From the NCBI RefSeq assembly GCF_001039355.2, contig NW_019773537.1, positions 450,412-514,411 on the forward strand: DNA of 64,000 bases. The letters run 5' to 3'. The notes below the pieces were generated by a model. That model was not told the DNA's origin. It saw only the letters and a program-made list of their open reading frames with translations, and did not search any database. Source of the DNA: Lingula anatina (taxonomy: Eukaryota > Brachiopoda > Lingulata > Lingulida > Lingulidae). Below, piece by piece: positions 37,920 to 50,184 of this stretch (positions within the stretch are counted from its first letter, which is position 1; each line of letters begins with the position of its first letter). The translations under genes were made by a program, and so were the position numbers.

Positions 37920-38750
37920 AAGCGTCTGTCCCGCCTACTAAAAGCTGTAGGCGAAGGGGTAATTAACTATGGTGCCCGCTCGGCTGACTGCAATTTAGCG
38001 TTAACCCCCAGGGAGTTAGGTCGATCTAAATCTTAATCTCTAGATCGATCTAAATCTCTGGGAAAGCACCCCTAGGAGTGTTTCACAAAAAATCTAACGT
38101 CTTAGCTTGGCGTACTTACCGTAGTCGACGCGCACGAGAAACTCTTCAAGAAAAGGAGGTGTAAAATTGGTAAAGTTTCACAAGACATGACGTTTCATGG
38201 CCTCTGTCGGCCGAGAACGATCGTTTATCAGCAATAAAGATCAGTCAAAACATAAATCAAGTTTGTTTTTGAACTTTATTGATTAGTTAAACTTCAATGC
38301 AACTTCAAAGCAACAGTAAAACATTAGCTTGTCTTGGAACACTGCTGTAGAACATCTAGCGGTCAAAAACATTAATAAACCCGCGATCGGCTGGGTGAAG
38401 TAGCATTTTACTTTTTATTTAAATATGCAATAAATGTCAGTGCTATTCAAGAATATTATAACACTATGCCTTGAAGGAGGTATGTTCTATCCAAATTTTT
38501 TGTTGTTTATGCTGTAATTTACCGACTTTTAGTTGAGCTTGCTGACTTAAGTCTCCTCCCGTGGAGGCTAGACATCGTTGACTAGCAGCTAAAAAAAAAA
38601 AAAAAAAAAAAGCGACGTAAGCGACCTTTTAGATTCTTTGTGAAACGGGACTAAGAGACGTAAGGACTTTATTACGTTGGTAACCAAGCTCTTAGTTAGG
38701 GAAACCGACTTAAGTTTTTTTTTTTTTTTTTTTTTGTGAAACGGGGGCCA
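37920..38750 (+). repeat. Direct repeat of about 0.85 kb, copy 2
   Basis: Starts immediately after N with the same MITE-internal bases and carries a few indels (for example GGCGAA inserted near 37950). Ends in poly-T followed by GTGAAACGGGGGCCAGGG. Confidence 0.9.
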
Positions 38751-39407
38751 GGGTCTCATATGATTATAGTGCAGTCTGGGGTAAGTTGGAGTACTGGGGA
38801 CGGGTGTCAGCTTGTAAAGTAATGGGGAACGGACTAGGGTTTCTAAAGGACCACCATTCCCGTCACACTGGCGGTCTCAGAATGTGGTCTAAAAATTTAC
38901 ATCAACTATTGGTCCAAATTTCCCTTACTATTTAATTTAATTTATTTAATTTTTATTTTGTTTATTTATTTATTTATATTTTTTTATTTATTTATCTATT
39001 TATTTATTATTATTTTTTTTGTGTGTGTGTGTGTGTGTGAAAATGGCACAGGCGTTACGATTTACGGAGACTAGTCCGAGGAGAATTTCAAAAGAAGCTG
39101 TTAATCAGAGGGATGCATGAGCTAAGATTTACTTAGCATTCTTGTTGCAGTGTACTTTCATAACGCTTATGAATTAGAGTACCTTATAAGTCCGCGTAGG
39201 ATAGTGCACTGGCACTGGTACTGGTACTTGTACAGTGTAGGTTCTATGCCCATGGTTGTGGATTCCACACCAAAAACAACAGCATACAACAACACTTTTG
39301 ATGATGATGATGATGATGATGAAAATAATTTAAGGTAGATCGGTCGTTACATGTTCCAACGTTCGAATTTTTTAAAAAATTATTTTGTTTGAAGAGACAC
39401 CCAAGTA
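38736..39407 (+). repeat. Direct repeat of about 0.65 kb, copy 1, ending in satellite-like sequence
   Basis: GTGAAACGGGGGCCAGGGTC through a TTTA/GT-rich stretch to a GATGATGAT microsatellite. At 39331 it switches to TTAAGGTAGATCGGTCGTTA, the same boundary word seen at the satellite array (62372), and is cut at the N near 39408. Confidence 0.85.
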
Positions 39408-39408
39408 N

Positions 39409-39420
39409 TTTTTTTTTTTT

Positions 39421-39492
<72 letters not shown>

Positions 39493-40050
39493 TGAAACGG
39501 GGGCCAGGGTCCCATATGATTATAGTGCAGTCTTGGGTTAGTCGGAGTACTGGGGACGAGTGTCAGCTTGTAAAGTAATGGGGAACGGACTACGGTTTCT
39601 AAAGGACCACCATTCCCGTCACACTGGCGGTCTCAGAATGTGGTCTAAAATTTTACATCAAATATTGGTCCAAATTTTATTTTATCATTTTATTTAATTT
39701 ATTTAATTTTTATTTTGTTTATTTATTTATTTTTATTTATTGACATTTTTGTGAAAATGGCACGATTTACGATTTACGGAGACTAGTCCGAGGAGAATTT
39801 CAAAAGAAGCTGTTAATCAGAGGGATGCATGAGCTAAGATTTACTTAGCACTCTTGTTGCGGTGTAGGCCTACTTTCATAACGCTTATGAATTAGAGTAG
39901 CCTACCTTATAAGTCCGCGTTGGATAGTGCACTGGCACTGGTACACTGTAGGTTCTATGCGCATGTTTGTGGATTCCACACCAAAAACAATGAAATACAG
40001 CAACAACACTTTTGATGATGATGATGATGATAGTAATAATAATAATAAGA
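39409..40050 (+). repeat. Direct repeat of about 0.65 kb, copy 2
   Basis: A poly-T of about 80 bases, then the same GTGAAACGGGGGCCAGGGTC sequence as 38736 with substitutions and a shorter GT tract. Ends in GAT/AAT/GAA triplet repeats. Confidence 0.85.
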
Positions 40051-40054
40051 AGAA

Positions 40055-40431
40055 GAAGAAGACAGAAACCTGCATTCTTCTCATCTTAGAAAAATAAATA
40101 AAATCCAACTCGATACATATATTATTCCTGTGATATTGTTTCTCTTCAGGAGTCCTCATTAAATTCCCGTAGGTCAACAAGTATAAGCACTACCGCTGCC
40201 TTGATTAAATAATAACTATCAAATACCGCATCCAATGCATTTTGCTTGAAACCAAGTCTCTGTTGTCCCACGCTGTCTATTCACATAACAGTTATATAGT
40301 GTGATTTGAAGACACAGCTAAATTATAAAAGCCCAGATACCGGTGAATATTTCAAAATTAACCATCCTCAGAAATATTTTAGCGTCATATCTGGTAGGGT
40401 TATACGCGCCAGTTGCTCTATGTACAAATTT
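40055..40431 (+). repeat. Direct repeat of about 0.37 kb, copy 1 (partial right arm)
   Basis: AGACAGAAACCTGCATTCTT through to the N near 40432. Repeated at 41273-41640. The part from 40238 is an inverted copy of the arm at 33958-34173. Confidence 0.85.
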
Positions 40432-40432
40432 A

Positions 40433-41185
40433 NCTCATGCATATGAAAATAGTTTATTGTCGTTGTTTATTTTTAATGATCGTTAACACTGTGTTGTCAA
40501 GTAAAATGAAGCGTCTGATACAAAGTATCAAATGCGGCATTCACGTGCATGCTTGCTTGCGGTGCGTTCAGTAGGCCTACACTTTGTTTACACTGACAAG
40601 TCAAGGTCAGAAGTGCACAATTTTTCTGTATAATATAACGCAGTTTCAATTTTGATTAGCGAATTTTCTTCAAGCTGTATGGCCATTTTCTGAACATTTG
40701 TATAAGCTACGAAATATTTCTCAGTCCAAATTTCTCTAAGTCCAAATGAGTGGCGTTACGACGCACTTCCGGTTTTCGTCGAAATCTAAGCTGCGGTTTG
40801 CAGCACATTCAGGGCGTTCTACCTCAAAATGTACGCAGCCGCTTTGATTGGAATTTACAACACTTATTCTTTACATGATATAGCATCTACGTACATAATT
40901 TGTGAGCTTTAGCTGTCATACATTTGCTAGTGCCAATTCAAATTGTAAAAGGAGCTATTCCGACGATTTCTTGAAGGGCAAGTCTATGAACGTGCTACAG
41001 TTGTCGTATGGAATCATAGTCGACAAACGTTGTCGAAAATCTGTATCGATCATACAGAGTTACAGACAAGTTGATAATGTGTGTTTATCTTATAGATAAT
41101 TATTTTATTTCCTCAAATTGATAAAACAGACTGAAGTGTCGTTAGAGACGATTGACGATGTGCTGAAATTGCGCAAATCGTCAAA
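40433..41185. other. Unique interval between repeats
   Basis: About 750 bp with no recognised exon. Its right end (41186-41213) carries the complement of TTAAGGTAGATCGGTCGTTAC, the satellite boundary word, next to a TAA microsatellite (about 41218-41270). Confidence 0.45.
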
Positions 41186-41219
41186 TTACGTAACGACCGA
41201 TCTACCTTAAATGGTGGCG

Positions 41220-41270
<51 letters not shown>

Positions 41271-41449
41271 TTAAGACAGAAACCTGCGTTTTTCTCATCT
41301 TGAGAAATAAAAAAAATCCAACTCAATACATACATTATTCCTGTGATATTGTTTCTCTTCAGGAGTCCTCATTAAATTCCCGTAGGTCAACAATTATACG
41401 CACTACCGCTGCCTTGATTAAATAATAACTATCAAATACCGCATCCAAT

Positions 41450-41667
41450 GCATTTTGCTTGAAACCAAGTCTCTGTTGTCCCACGCTGTCTATTCACATA
41501 ACAGTTATATAGTGTGATTTGAAGACACAGCTAAATTATAAAAGCCCAGATACCGGTGAATATTTCAAAATTAACCATCCTCAGAAATATTTTAGCGTCA
41601 TATCTGGTAGGGTTATACGCCAGTTGCTCTATGTACAAATTTACACACTCAGCCTGTGTAGAATATG
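41450..41667 (-). repeat. Right arm of the 7.7-kb inverted-repeat-bracketed region
   Basis: Complement of 33958-34173. Outermost bases read CTGTGTAGAATATG, against CATATTCTATACAG at the left edge. Confidence 0.75.
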
Positions 41668-42100
41668 CATGCAAGATTGATCGAGAATAGCAAGGCATTT
41701 AATTACAGCATGTTATTAAGTATCAATGTTCTTTTTAATTAGTCAGTTTATGCTACATGTACCACAGGGTGAGGCGAGACGTGGTGGTGGGGGTGGTGTG
41801 GGGGTGTGGGTGGGAGTGGGGGGGTGGGGGGGGGGAGATAGTAGGTCTTTCCATGCTCTTGGTAGCATATATATGGCATTTTATAACATTTGCGTATAGC
41901 TGTATATCCTGTGGTTATAACACTACACATTGGATGACGGTGTCCTCTTTGTACGGTAATCCTTGAGTAATGTTTCTCAAATGCTTTGTAATATTACAAT
42001 TCCAAACAAATTAGATGTAAAAAAAGAAAAAAAGGAGAGAGATGCGCTTCTAGGAAACTGTTTCGAAATGTCTTCGACTGTCATAAAAATGCAAGCACAT

Positions 42101-42135
<35 letters not shown>

Positions 42136-43030
42136 TTAAACATTATTTTTGAGGTCGAAAACAAGGTTAATTTAAAATCTATCTTCCCCATGGCCTTTGA
42201 ACATAACAAGCCCACATAGACTGCAGTCATTGCCCAAACATTCCGGTTTTTCCTAATATATAAAAACAATCAATGAGCCTTACTCGTTTATGCGATTCTC
42301 GACCTTGAAACCTTTCAGAGTGATCTTGAAAAAACACGTACATGATACGATCAATAAAGAATATACATGCGAAAAAAAGAGATTCACCCGTGTGCTTTGA
42401 GGAATGACGTGGATGCAAGGTCTGACATGCTCTGCCTTTGCTGTTCTAGTTTATTTTGACGAATATTGGCAGTTTTATTTACTGCAGCCTGTGAATTGGT
42501 GATAGTATTTTCCGTTACCTGCGATCACTAGCACCCCCCCCCCCCCCAATGGAACCCTCCTGTTATATCACGTGGGACACAGAGTCCCAGCCTGTTACGT
42601 AGCTTATACATGGTACTGCAGTTCTGTTACACACATCATGTTTTTTACACGTTTGATAACACCCCGGCCCTGCCATGTTAGTCATGTTCGTAAATCATTT
42701 TGTCGGTCATAAAAAACTTTACAAGGAATAAACCAGCAGCAGCTGGGTAGTTGGTGATTTAATGTTGGGGTTAGGAGTGAAAATGAAAAAAAATAGAAAA
42801 TCTCTCGATTGACGTTCGACACAACCACTTTTTTCAAGGAGACTCAGTTAAATGAGCAACAAGGGTACCCTTCTTAATCTCTTGTTTTACAGACAAGTAA
42901 TCATTTTTCTCAGAAACGCTGTACATCAATAAGTTTTTTTTTCAAATGCCGTGTTTTACGGGAAAAACAGCCACTTTTAAAGAAGAAATGGGATGACAAC
43001 TGTTACGTGTAATGAATCACAAATTATGAC
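41668..43030. other. Gene-free interval
   Basis: Contains a G-rich tract (about 41780-41836), an ATTT microsatellite (about 42095-42137) and a poly-C run (about 42533-42547). No exon seen. Confidence 0.5.
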
Positions 43031-43256
43031 TTTTCATTTTCTCCAACATCTTCCTGTTTAAGATTTAATGAGTTATTCAATGATACACCAATGTACGACC
43101 AGGGCTCTTAGCTGAAGCCTACGGCGTCCCGCTTTGGGCGAAAGTCATCCAACCTTTAAATCAACCTGGCCTTATAAAAGCAGAAGGTCGCCGAGTTAAT
43201 GCAAAATTAATTTAAAATATACTAAGTAAATCTTCGAAAGAATCCTCGACGGGATT
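43031..43256 (+). repeat. 226-bp inverted repeat, left arm
   Basis: Reads as the reverse complement of 43808-44033 over its full length with no mismatch found by eye. Begins TTTTCATTTTCTCCAACATC and ends CCTCGACGGGATT. Confidence 0.9.
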
Positions 43257-43437
43257 TTGGCACCAAGACGAATTTTCAAAGAGATTGAAGCAATTTTCTC
43301 CTGCCAATCATTATACGTACCATAGCTAGACACAATCCCGCCCATTCATCATGATCGGATAATAAAGACTTCGATCTCACTTCATAACAAGAAAATGTCC
43401 ATTGGTTTTTGTTCGTGGCTTTGTTCTGGAATGGTCG

Positions 43438-43645
43438 CATTCACAACCAAAGTTGATTTGCGAACTGACAGATCCGCGGATCAAATATGGCCAACCCACT
43501 TGAAAGCTAACCGCGTGATCCCGCTGAGAATCTATTCAGTGTCTATTAGGGGATCATGCGGCTAGCTTTCAAATTGATGGGCCACATTTCACCAGAGAGT
43601 TTCTTAATCCGCGGATCAATTTTTTCTGAATGACAAGTTGTACAA
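43438..43645. mobile_element. MITE with TGATCCGCGGAT ends, family 4
   Basis: Inverted GATCCGCGGATCAA motifs near both ends, and an internal CAGTGTCTATTAG shared with family 3 (CAGTGTCTTTTAG). It lies in the loop of the 226-bp inverted repeat. Confidence 0.6.
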
Positions 43646-43807
43646 GTTACACTCATAGTTACAGTATTACTTTTTTAATAGTGGTGGTAATTGTGCTGTA
43701 TGTTTATTAAAGAAATTATGTGAAATACATTAAAATTTGATAAAAGCAAGAGACTGGAAGCGTGACAAAATTTGATGAAGACTCCATAATAATATATATA
43801 TATATAT

Positions 43808-44033
43808 AATCCCGTCGAGGATTCTTTCGAAGATTTACTTAGTATATTTTAAATTAATTTTGCATTAACTCGGCGACCTTCTGCTTTTATAAGGCCAGGT
43901 TGATTTAAAGGTTGGATGACTTTCGCCCAAAGCGGGACGCCGTAGGCTTCAGCTAAGAGCCCTGGTCGTACATTGGTGTATCATTGAATAACTCATTAAA
44001 TCTTAAACAGGAAGATGTTGGAGAAAATGAAAA
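43808..44033 (-). repeat. 226-bp inverted repeat, right arm
   Basis: Complement of 43031-43256. The loop is 551 bp. An AT dinucleotide run (43792-43808) sits at the inner edge. Confidence 0.9.
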
Positions 44034-44211
44034 TATATATAACAAGCTTGAGTGTGGAACAGAGTGCTCAACAGTACGGAGCATTTGTACACGATTAAAA
44101 TTAATAAATAAATAAATAAACAAAAGACATGCAATAACCCCGACTCCGAGTTTCACGGGCATACCCAGAAGGTATGCCCGATCGTCAGGAGGTTTATTTG
44201 AAAAATAAATT

Positions 44212-44212
<1 letters not shown>

Positions 44213-44273
<61 letters not shown>
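44213..44273. repeat. (TA)n microsatellite
   Basis: About 30 uninterrupted AT dinucleotides. Confidence 0.95.
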
Positions 44274-44274
<1 letters not shown>

Positions 44275-44710
44275 AGACCATTTCTCTCTCGGGAATGTTT
44301 AGCTCGCAAGATAATTCAAAGGTCCGTTTCTGAGTCAATACGTAAAAGTGCGCTATTGATCCTGTCACCTGACCAGATCCACTAACGCACTCTCTCAGGT
44401 CTCTCTCTCTGCCACCAATCACAATCCCTTTTTATGTACAGACACAGATGTGGCCATACATCTTATTCCACTTGCTGCATTTAAAACATTGTTTTCCACT
44501 AGTGGGACACTTATCCCTGTTATGCATTTGTCCTCCACATCCAGAATACTGTAATCTCGGGTTTATGTTTAGTAGGTTTATTTACCAAGTGTGTGAGTAT
44601 CTTCTTTAGGTCTGACTCTATCTCCATCTGAGATTTTGCCACTTTGAATTCGATCGTTTCTCATGTTATCAACTTCTTTGTTTAGGTCTTCTTTCTGATT
44701 CACCTCTTGG

Positions 44711-44946
44711 ACCTATCTCTCAGGATCGATCTATCTCCGAGGGGTTTCTCGCTAAATTGCTTTCAGCTTAAGCACCCTGGATGTCCGACACGCCTTCTGA
44801 AGCTGCTAAACGATAATTAATTACCCCCTAACAATTTCAGTAGGTGTCTTAGACGTCAGAGTCTCTTCAGCTGAATGCAATGTAGAGACAATCCTCTCGA
44901 AGATGGGTCGATCCTGCGAGATGGATATAGATATGGGAACGGGGTC
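44711..44946. mobile_element. GATCGATC-family MITE, diverged
   Basis: CAGGATCGATCTATCTCCGAGG at the left, GGGTCGATCC near the right, with a recognisable GTAATTAATTACCCCC-like centre. It lies just downstream of SCP gene A. Confidence 0.5.
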
Positions 44947-45040
44947 TTTGTTTAAGCATAAAATAAACATTGTGATAATATACACTTAAATCGGCGGTGC
45001 ATAAATATAACAGACAAGCTAGCCGCTGTCTTACGAGCGC

Positions 45041-46709
45041 CTAATCCACAAGTGGACCGTGGTACGCGTTATAGACGTTATCAGTCTCTTCAGTTAAAAA
45101 AAATTCGTTATAACCATGTGCAAACTCTTCGAACGATATGAAGCCATCTTTGTCGGCGTCCATCACTTCGAAGACGCGTTTGGACTCTTCAACGGGGGCG
45201 TGTATGCTGTAGAAGAAAGACGCGTGTTCTTCCTTTGATACGCGACCATCGCCATCGACATCCATGGCGTTAAAATCGACGGCGATGAATCTCTTGTAGC
45301 CCTCCTCCCGGATGCTTTTCTCGTTGATGACTGACAAAAGTTTTTGTATATATTCCTCCTCCGATATCTTATCTGTTTTGTTCCCTTTTAAATCGATAGA
45401 CATGAGTCCCCACATGTCAAGGCGTTGGTTTAATAAGCGCTCAGTTTGCTCGTCTGAAAGACAACAAGTAGATGGACAAGCGAAGCCTTACTGGTTACGG
45501 GACGCAGAAAGGACGCCTTCCAGTGTAAAGGGGCCCTAACAGACATATCAATGCATATTAGCAGCTATTCGGTTTCCCCATTTCATTACACGAAGTCAAA
45601 CACTGACATTACCACAGTTAAAATGCGAAATATATATTTAAAACATCTTTAAGTGACGTTATCTCCCAAGTTAGACAAAAAAGATTTTACATGGCGCTAA
45701 AGGTATATTACCATGAGATGCTACTGTACACTCAGATTGTGCCAGTTGAGACAGGGAACTAACTGTGCCCAAGTCCTCAAGTCCCCTTCACACTGGACAT
45801 CGTCCATTAGTACGACCCCGTTTTAGATTTAAAAATACTTTACGTGCCGACAACTCGTTGATCATTGAGCATTCATTCTGCAAGCAAAGCGATGCTTGTA
45901 CCTCCTTTCTATGACTACAGCAATGCCAGTTTCATGGTTGAACAAAGGACGCAGAAATGACGCCGTCCAGTGTCAAGGGGGCCAGCACGTGGTTTAGAGC
46001 AGTAGGCCTATACTTCTGTACTGACATGATGGGATGTGGAAAGCTCACCATTCTTGTTCATTACATTATCGTCTGCAGCTCTCGTAAAGTAAAGTAATAA
46101 AATGTTAAGAACTCCCAATCACGCTACATCAGGAAAAACTACCATTTATAGTTACCATTTAAATTCAAATATTCTGCTGCCCGCCTTCCGTTTTCCATCC
46201 AGTCTTCTTTGGTAACGTACCCATCAGAGTTGGCGTCCAAACCCTTAAATACAGTTCGTATTTTACGTCTCCAGTGTTCAGATCCAGTAACCATAGGGTA
46301 ATCAACTGGCATCTGGAAACATTTGTAACTGATTTAAACGATAAATTAAGACAACATCATTGTTATCACCGTAAAATTCTTTGGCTATGCCTGAGAAGCC
46401 AACTAGATTACAGGGAATTTGAATTTGCAAAAAACTGTTTGTTATTTCTATCACTCCTTTATTATTATTATTATATGTGATCAGTTCTATTAAAACGCGA
46501 GTTCTACCCACCTTTTTAAAACGCACTGTTTGGCTCGACAGTCTCCGGGTTGGCTGGAAGAATCGCCCAGAACCGTGGACCATTCTAGGTTGGCAGTTAG
46601 TCCCCAATTTCGTGGAAGGTTGAGCAAGTCTTGCTAATCCCCGGTTTAATTGAATAATCCTCACTAATCCACAACTGCGTTGGGTGAGTTTCGACATGTT
46701 GTGCAGCAT
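45041..46709 (-). CDS. SCP gene A: sarcoplasmic calcium-binding protein with mitochondrial-type leader
   Basis: Three minus-strand exons: 46709-46512 (66 codons), 46312-46156 (157 bp) and 45453-45041 (413 bp with stop), joined in phases 0 and 1, 255 residues. Exon 1 starts MLHNMSKLTQRSCGLVRIIQ; it has many Arg/Ser and no Asp or Glu, as in mitochondrial presequences. A second Met (MSKL) is an alternative start. Exon 2 begins exactly with ATG (MPVDYPMVTGSEHW) and holds EF-hand I, DANSDGYVTKED (92-103). Exon 3 has a degenerate EF-II region, EF-III DVDGDGRVSKEE (183-194) and EF-IV DADKDGFISFEE (217-228), ending YHGPLVD. Functional hands I, III and IV with a silent II and a GPLV-type end are typical of invertebrate SCPs such as that of Nereis. 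Likely a high-affinity Ca/Mg buffer. Mitochondrial location is inferred from the leader only. Confidence 0.85.
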
Positions 46710-46771
46710 GGATTGTACCCTAGTGTAGAAGATATTTTCTGATGGCTTATAGGGCTCACTTCTACATGTAT

Positions 46772-46995
46772 GTAAGGCCGCATTCAAAACCACTTGATCC
46801 GCGGACTAGCAGATTCTCCGATAAAATATGGCCGATCCGCTGGAAAGCTTGCCGCATAGTCTTCTAGTCCCATAAAAGACACTGAATAGATTCCCCGCGG
46901 TGATTTCGCTGTAATCTTCCAAATGGGCTTGGTCATATTTGATCCGCGGATCTGTTAGTCCCTGGATCAACTTTGGTTTTGAATGCGCTCTTAGT
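46772..46995. mobile_element. MITE with TGATCCGCGGA ends, family 4
   Basis: CATTCAAAACCACTTGATCC at the left against the complement of GGATCAACTTTGGTTTTGAA at the right, with GATCCGCGGA at both sides. It lies about 60 bp upstream of the gene A start (minus strand), inside its probable promoter region. Confidence 0.65.
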
Positions 46996-48060
46996 GTGCT
47001 TAGTCCAAATGTCACCATCAATTTCAAGTCAGATTACCATCAGAATGGATGTACAGTGACTTGTTGGCCTGGTGACCGCTCGATCGTTATTGTTATGCTC
47101 TGTTTACATCTGCGTTTGAAATACACTGTAGTAATTATGGGTTAACCGCAGAAAAAATAACATTTTAACCATTCAGGTATTTTGTTGTGGGTTTAACGGT
47201 GGCGATAACAGGCCATAACAGGAAAATTACCGAAACCTAAAATAGATGTAATAACTATTCCTCTGTACATTTACTGACGAGCATATCTTTGTCAAAAATG
47301 AGGCGTCAGAGAATCATATTTTCTTCAGAGAGAAAGGCTTGTTTTAAATTATTTGTATAAATCTGCTTCATGTTCTCTATTCCTCAACTTCCAAATAAAT
47401 GATTTTCTCACCATAAACGTCCTCCCGCATCGGAGGCAGACACTCTGACCACAAGGAAATATGGTATTCATTTGGTGCTCGAGCTCATATCGTGCATCCA
47501 TTATACGTTCGATAGTGAACATACCTTGACAAACCCTGACCTACCCCTACATTGTCCGGGGCGGATCCAGAGATATTTTCTGACAGTCTTCCAAATTATC
47601 TTTGTTGATCCATCCTACATGTTTGACCGTCTTCCGACAGAAAAAAAATAGATACCCGTCAATGTAAACTGGAAGACCCAGAAGACGGCCTAAATCCGCC
47701 CCTGATTGTATAGGCCACTCTAACGATATTCAAGCGGAAGTTATGTGATGTAAACACGGTATAAATACGCTGTTTCTACGCTGCTCATTCGTTCTTGATC
47801 ATACGCCTGAGAAGAGTGATTTCAAACGCTCAGAGTTGTCCGTTAATTTCATATGCTAGACTCATACGTACCTCTTTTAAGCTAGGTGTGACCATGGAAG
47901 AAAAACTGGAAATGGATCGCGTGGTGGTCTACTGTCTGCTGTGTGTCAAGAGGAGGGCAAAGGGTCGTGTGACAGGCCAAAGTCACAGGTGGTGACCCGT
48001 GGAAATACACAGAGCACTCCGTTCTCTCGCGAAAAAAAAAACGGTGTTACGGAAATGAGT
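46996..48060. other. Interval between divergent SCP genes A and B
   Basis: Promoter DNA for gene A (left) is expected. A short plus-strand frame at 47894-47995 starts MEEKLEMDRVVVYCLLCVKR but has no domain or splice support. Nothing else recognised. Confidence 0.4.
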
Positions 48061-48070
48061 GAGGGTCTGT

Positions 48071-48210
48071 GTAACAGAGAGTCCGCGCGCCATTTAGTTA
48101 TAATGGTTAGGGTTAGCCTTACTTGAATGTTCAAAATCCAGGGCAGCTCGGCTTACCTGTACAAAAATGAATGGGAAACGAACTCTCTGTCATGGAGGAC
48201 TCTCTGTTAC
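48071..48210. mobile_element. 140-bp MITE with GTAACAGAGAGTCC inverted ends
   Basis: GTAACAGAGAGTCC at 48071-48084 is the exact complement of GGACTCTCTGTTAC at 48197-48210. Related words (AGAGAGTC, AGAGAGTCCGC) appear near 62235-62265. Confidence 0.75.
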
Positions 48211-48277
48211 GTTATACCAGATTCAAAACGGAACATTACCACATTTTAGTTGGTAACAACTTAGATGCGTATATGTA

Positions 48278-48331
<54 letters not shown>

Positions 48332-48659
48332 TGGAGATATAGAATACGCTTTGGACATTGGTGTCTTTTTCCCAGAGGAAGTGTCAACGTTTCGATAATG
48401 AGGCAGTGCAAGTGCCATGATGCAAAAGTGAATCTAGGTCAGCCGTTACACAGTTTTTTTTTTTTTTGGATACATTCGTGCACCTTTTCAGACTACGAGT
48501 AGTTTCCGTGAAATATCAGATGTCAGTTCATCCATTTACCATTTAGAATATTGAAAGCATGCTAATAAAAGTTGGCATAAATATGAACCAAAAACACGAA
48601 TAAAACATCTCGTTGGTTTATCAAGACTACAACTTCACAATGAAAACCACACACAGTGT

Positions 48660-49030
48660 AGCACGTTTGATATATTTAAGATCATACTGGTAGTTTGATT
48701 CTCTTCTCTGAAAGAGTTCCGATACTGCAGGTGCAAAGCCTTTTGCAACTTTTTAATATTTCTGTAGCTAGTATCCTAAGCCTACTCATGTGCACAGAAT
48801 TTAGAAGATCATGGTAAGAACCGGCGTAGTCATTGTGAACAAAACGAAGGTCCCTTTCCTGGATATTTTCTAATTTTTTGTATCGATTTCCACACAAATT
48901 CCCACACAAGTGGGCAGTATTTAAGATTTGACAAGGTAAATTGTCTAAATGTGCAAAGTCTACATGAAGAGTCCAGGTGTGGTGGGTCTTCTTAGTACAT
49001 TCCACTGATTGCGACAGTTATGACAGCGCC
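48660..49030 (-). pseudogene. Non-LTR retrotransposon (LINE) reverse-transcriptase C-terminal fragment
   Basis: The minus-strand frame contains KLENIQERDLRFVHNDYAGS followed by YHDLL and RLRILATEILK. This is the block seen at the C-terminal end of jockey/CR1-type LINE polymerases (KLEKLQERALR.VY.D...SY..LL). Only about 107 residues survive and no other domain is present. A diverged copy in the same relative place upstream of gene D (54808-55150) shows the fragment was duplicated together with the SCP gene. Confidence 0.65.
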
Positions 49031-49305
49031 TTTATCTCAATGGCTGTGCATGCTCGTGCTTTAAGCTTCCGTAACTTCTATACAGGTAAACATAACCTAC
49101 TTTTTAAAACTCTTTAATCCTAAGAAAATCGCATTATCTCTGTTTTAATGTAAAAAAGAAACGCATTGACAGTACTGTCATGTGTATAAGTAACGGTAAG
49201 TCATAGTAAGTCATGGGTGGAACTTATGTTTTAGTGGCACTGAATAGACATTATATTACATTACGTTGGGGCTATAACCGCGACAGATATTCCTAACACC
49301 TTGCG

Positions 49306-50141
49306 ATGTTGAACACGGCTGCCCGAAGCTTGACAACCCAACCACTGCATTTTAAAAAAGTAAGTTAAAGTAAAGGAGAGATGGGGGATGCTGCATTTTA
49401 CAAAATTAAATGTAATGCATGGATGTAGAGGAATCTCTTACAAAAATGAACAGGTTTTTTAAAAAAATAATCTTTCATTTTGTTTTATTCATTTTATCAT
49501 TAATTTCATGTGGAGGTGTGGCAGAAAATGATCAAAAGTGTCAATATTCAGTGCAGTTGGGTAGGCCTAAATACTCTTTGGACTAGCAACTATAAGGACA
49601 TTTCCGCACGCGTCAATATAAGTATACACAAAGTACCACAATTCAGCTTGTCATAAATTACTTTATAATGATTCTGGATCGTTGTTCATTAAATTATCTA
49701 GATGCCGGCGGACTACCCACTTGTGACTGGCTCGGAACACTGGAGAAGAAAAGTCCGCACCGTATTCAAGTGCTTAGATTCCAACGCAGATGGCTACATC
49801 ACTAGAGAAGACTGGGTGATCGGGGTCCGCCGTTTCGTCCAGTACTTAAACATTGATGGTAATTTTCTTAAAAAACACGCTCGAATAAATAACACCGTTT
49901 TCGAGGTTTATTAATTAATCATCTTACTTCCTCGCACAAATCATACAGTTTTAATCATATTCGACTCATTTAATACTTGCGTATTATTATGTAAATCGAT
50001 AAGTTTATCACGCAGATTATTTAAAATGTGCTGAATCAACGACTTAGGGATATAGAGCAAATTAGAAGCGGAAGAACCCCTCTCTCTCTCTCTCTCAGCA
50101 ACCATATAAATAAGGTGTGCATAAAAGTTTATGATACCAAA

Positions 50142-50184
<43 letters not shown>

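Noticed and set aside
47894-47995. Short frame beginning MEEKLEMDRVVV as an exon
   Set aside because: Only 33 codons, with no donor or acceptor linking it to another coding segment and no recognisable motif.
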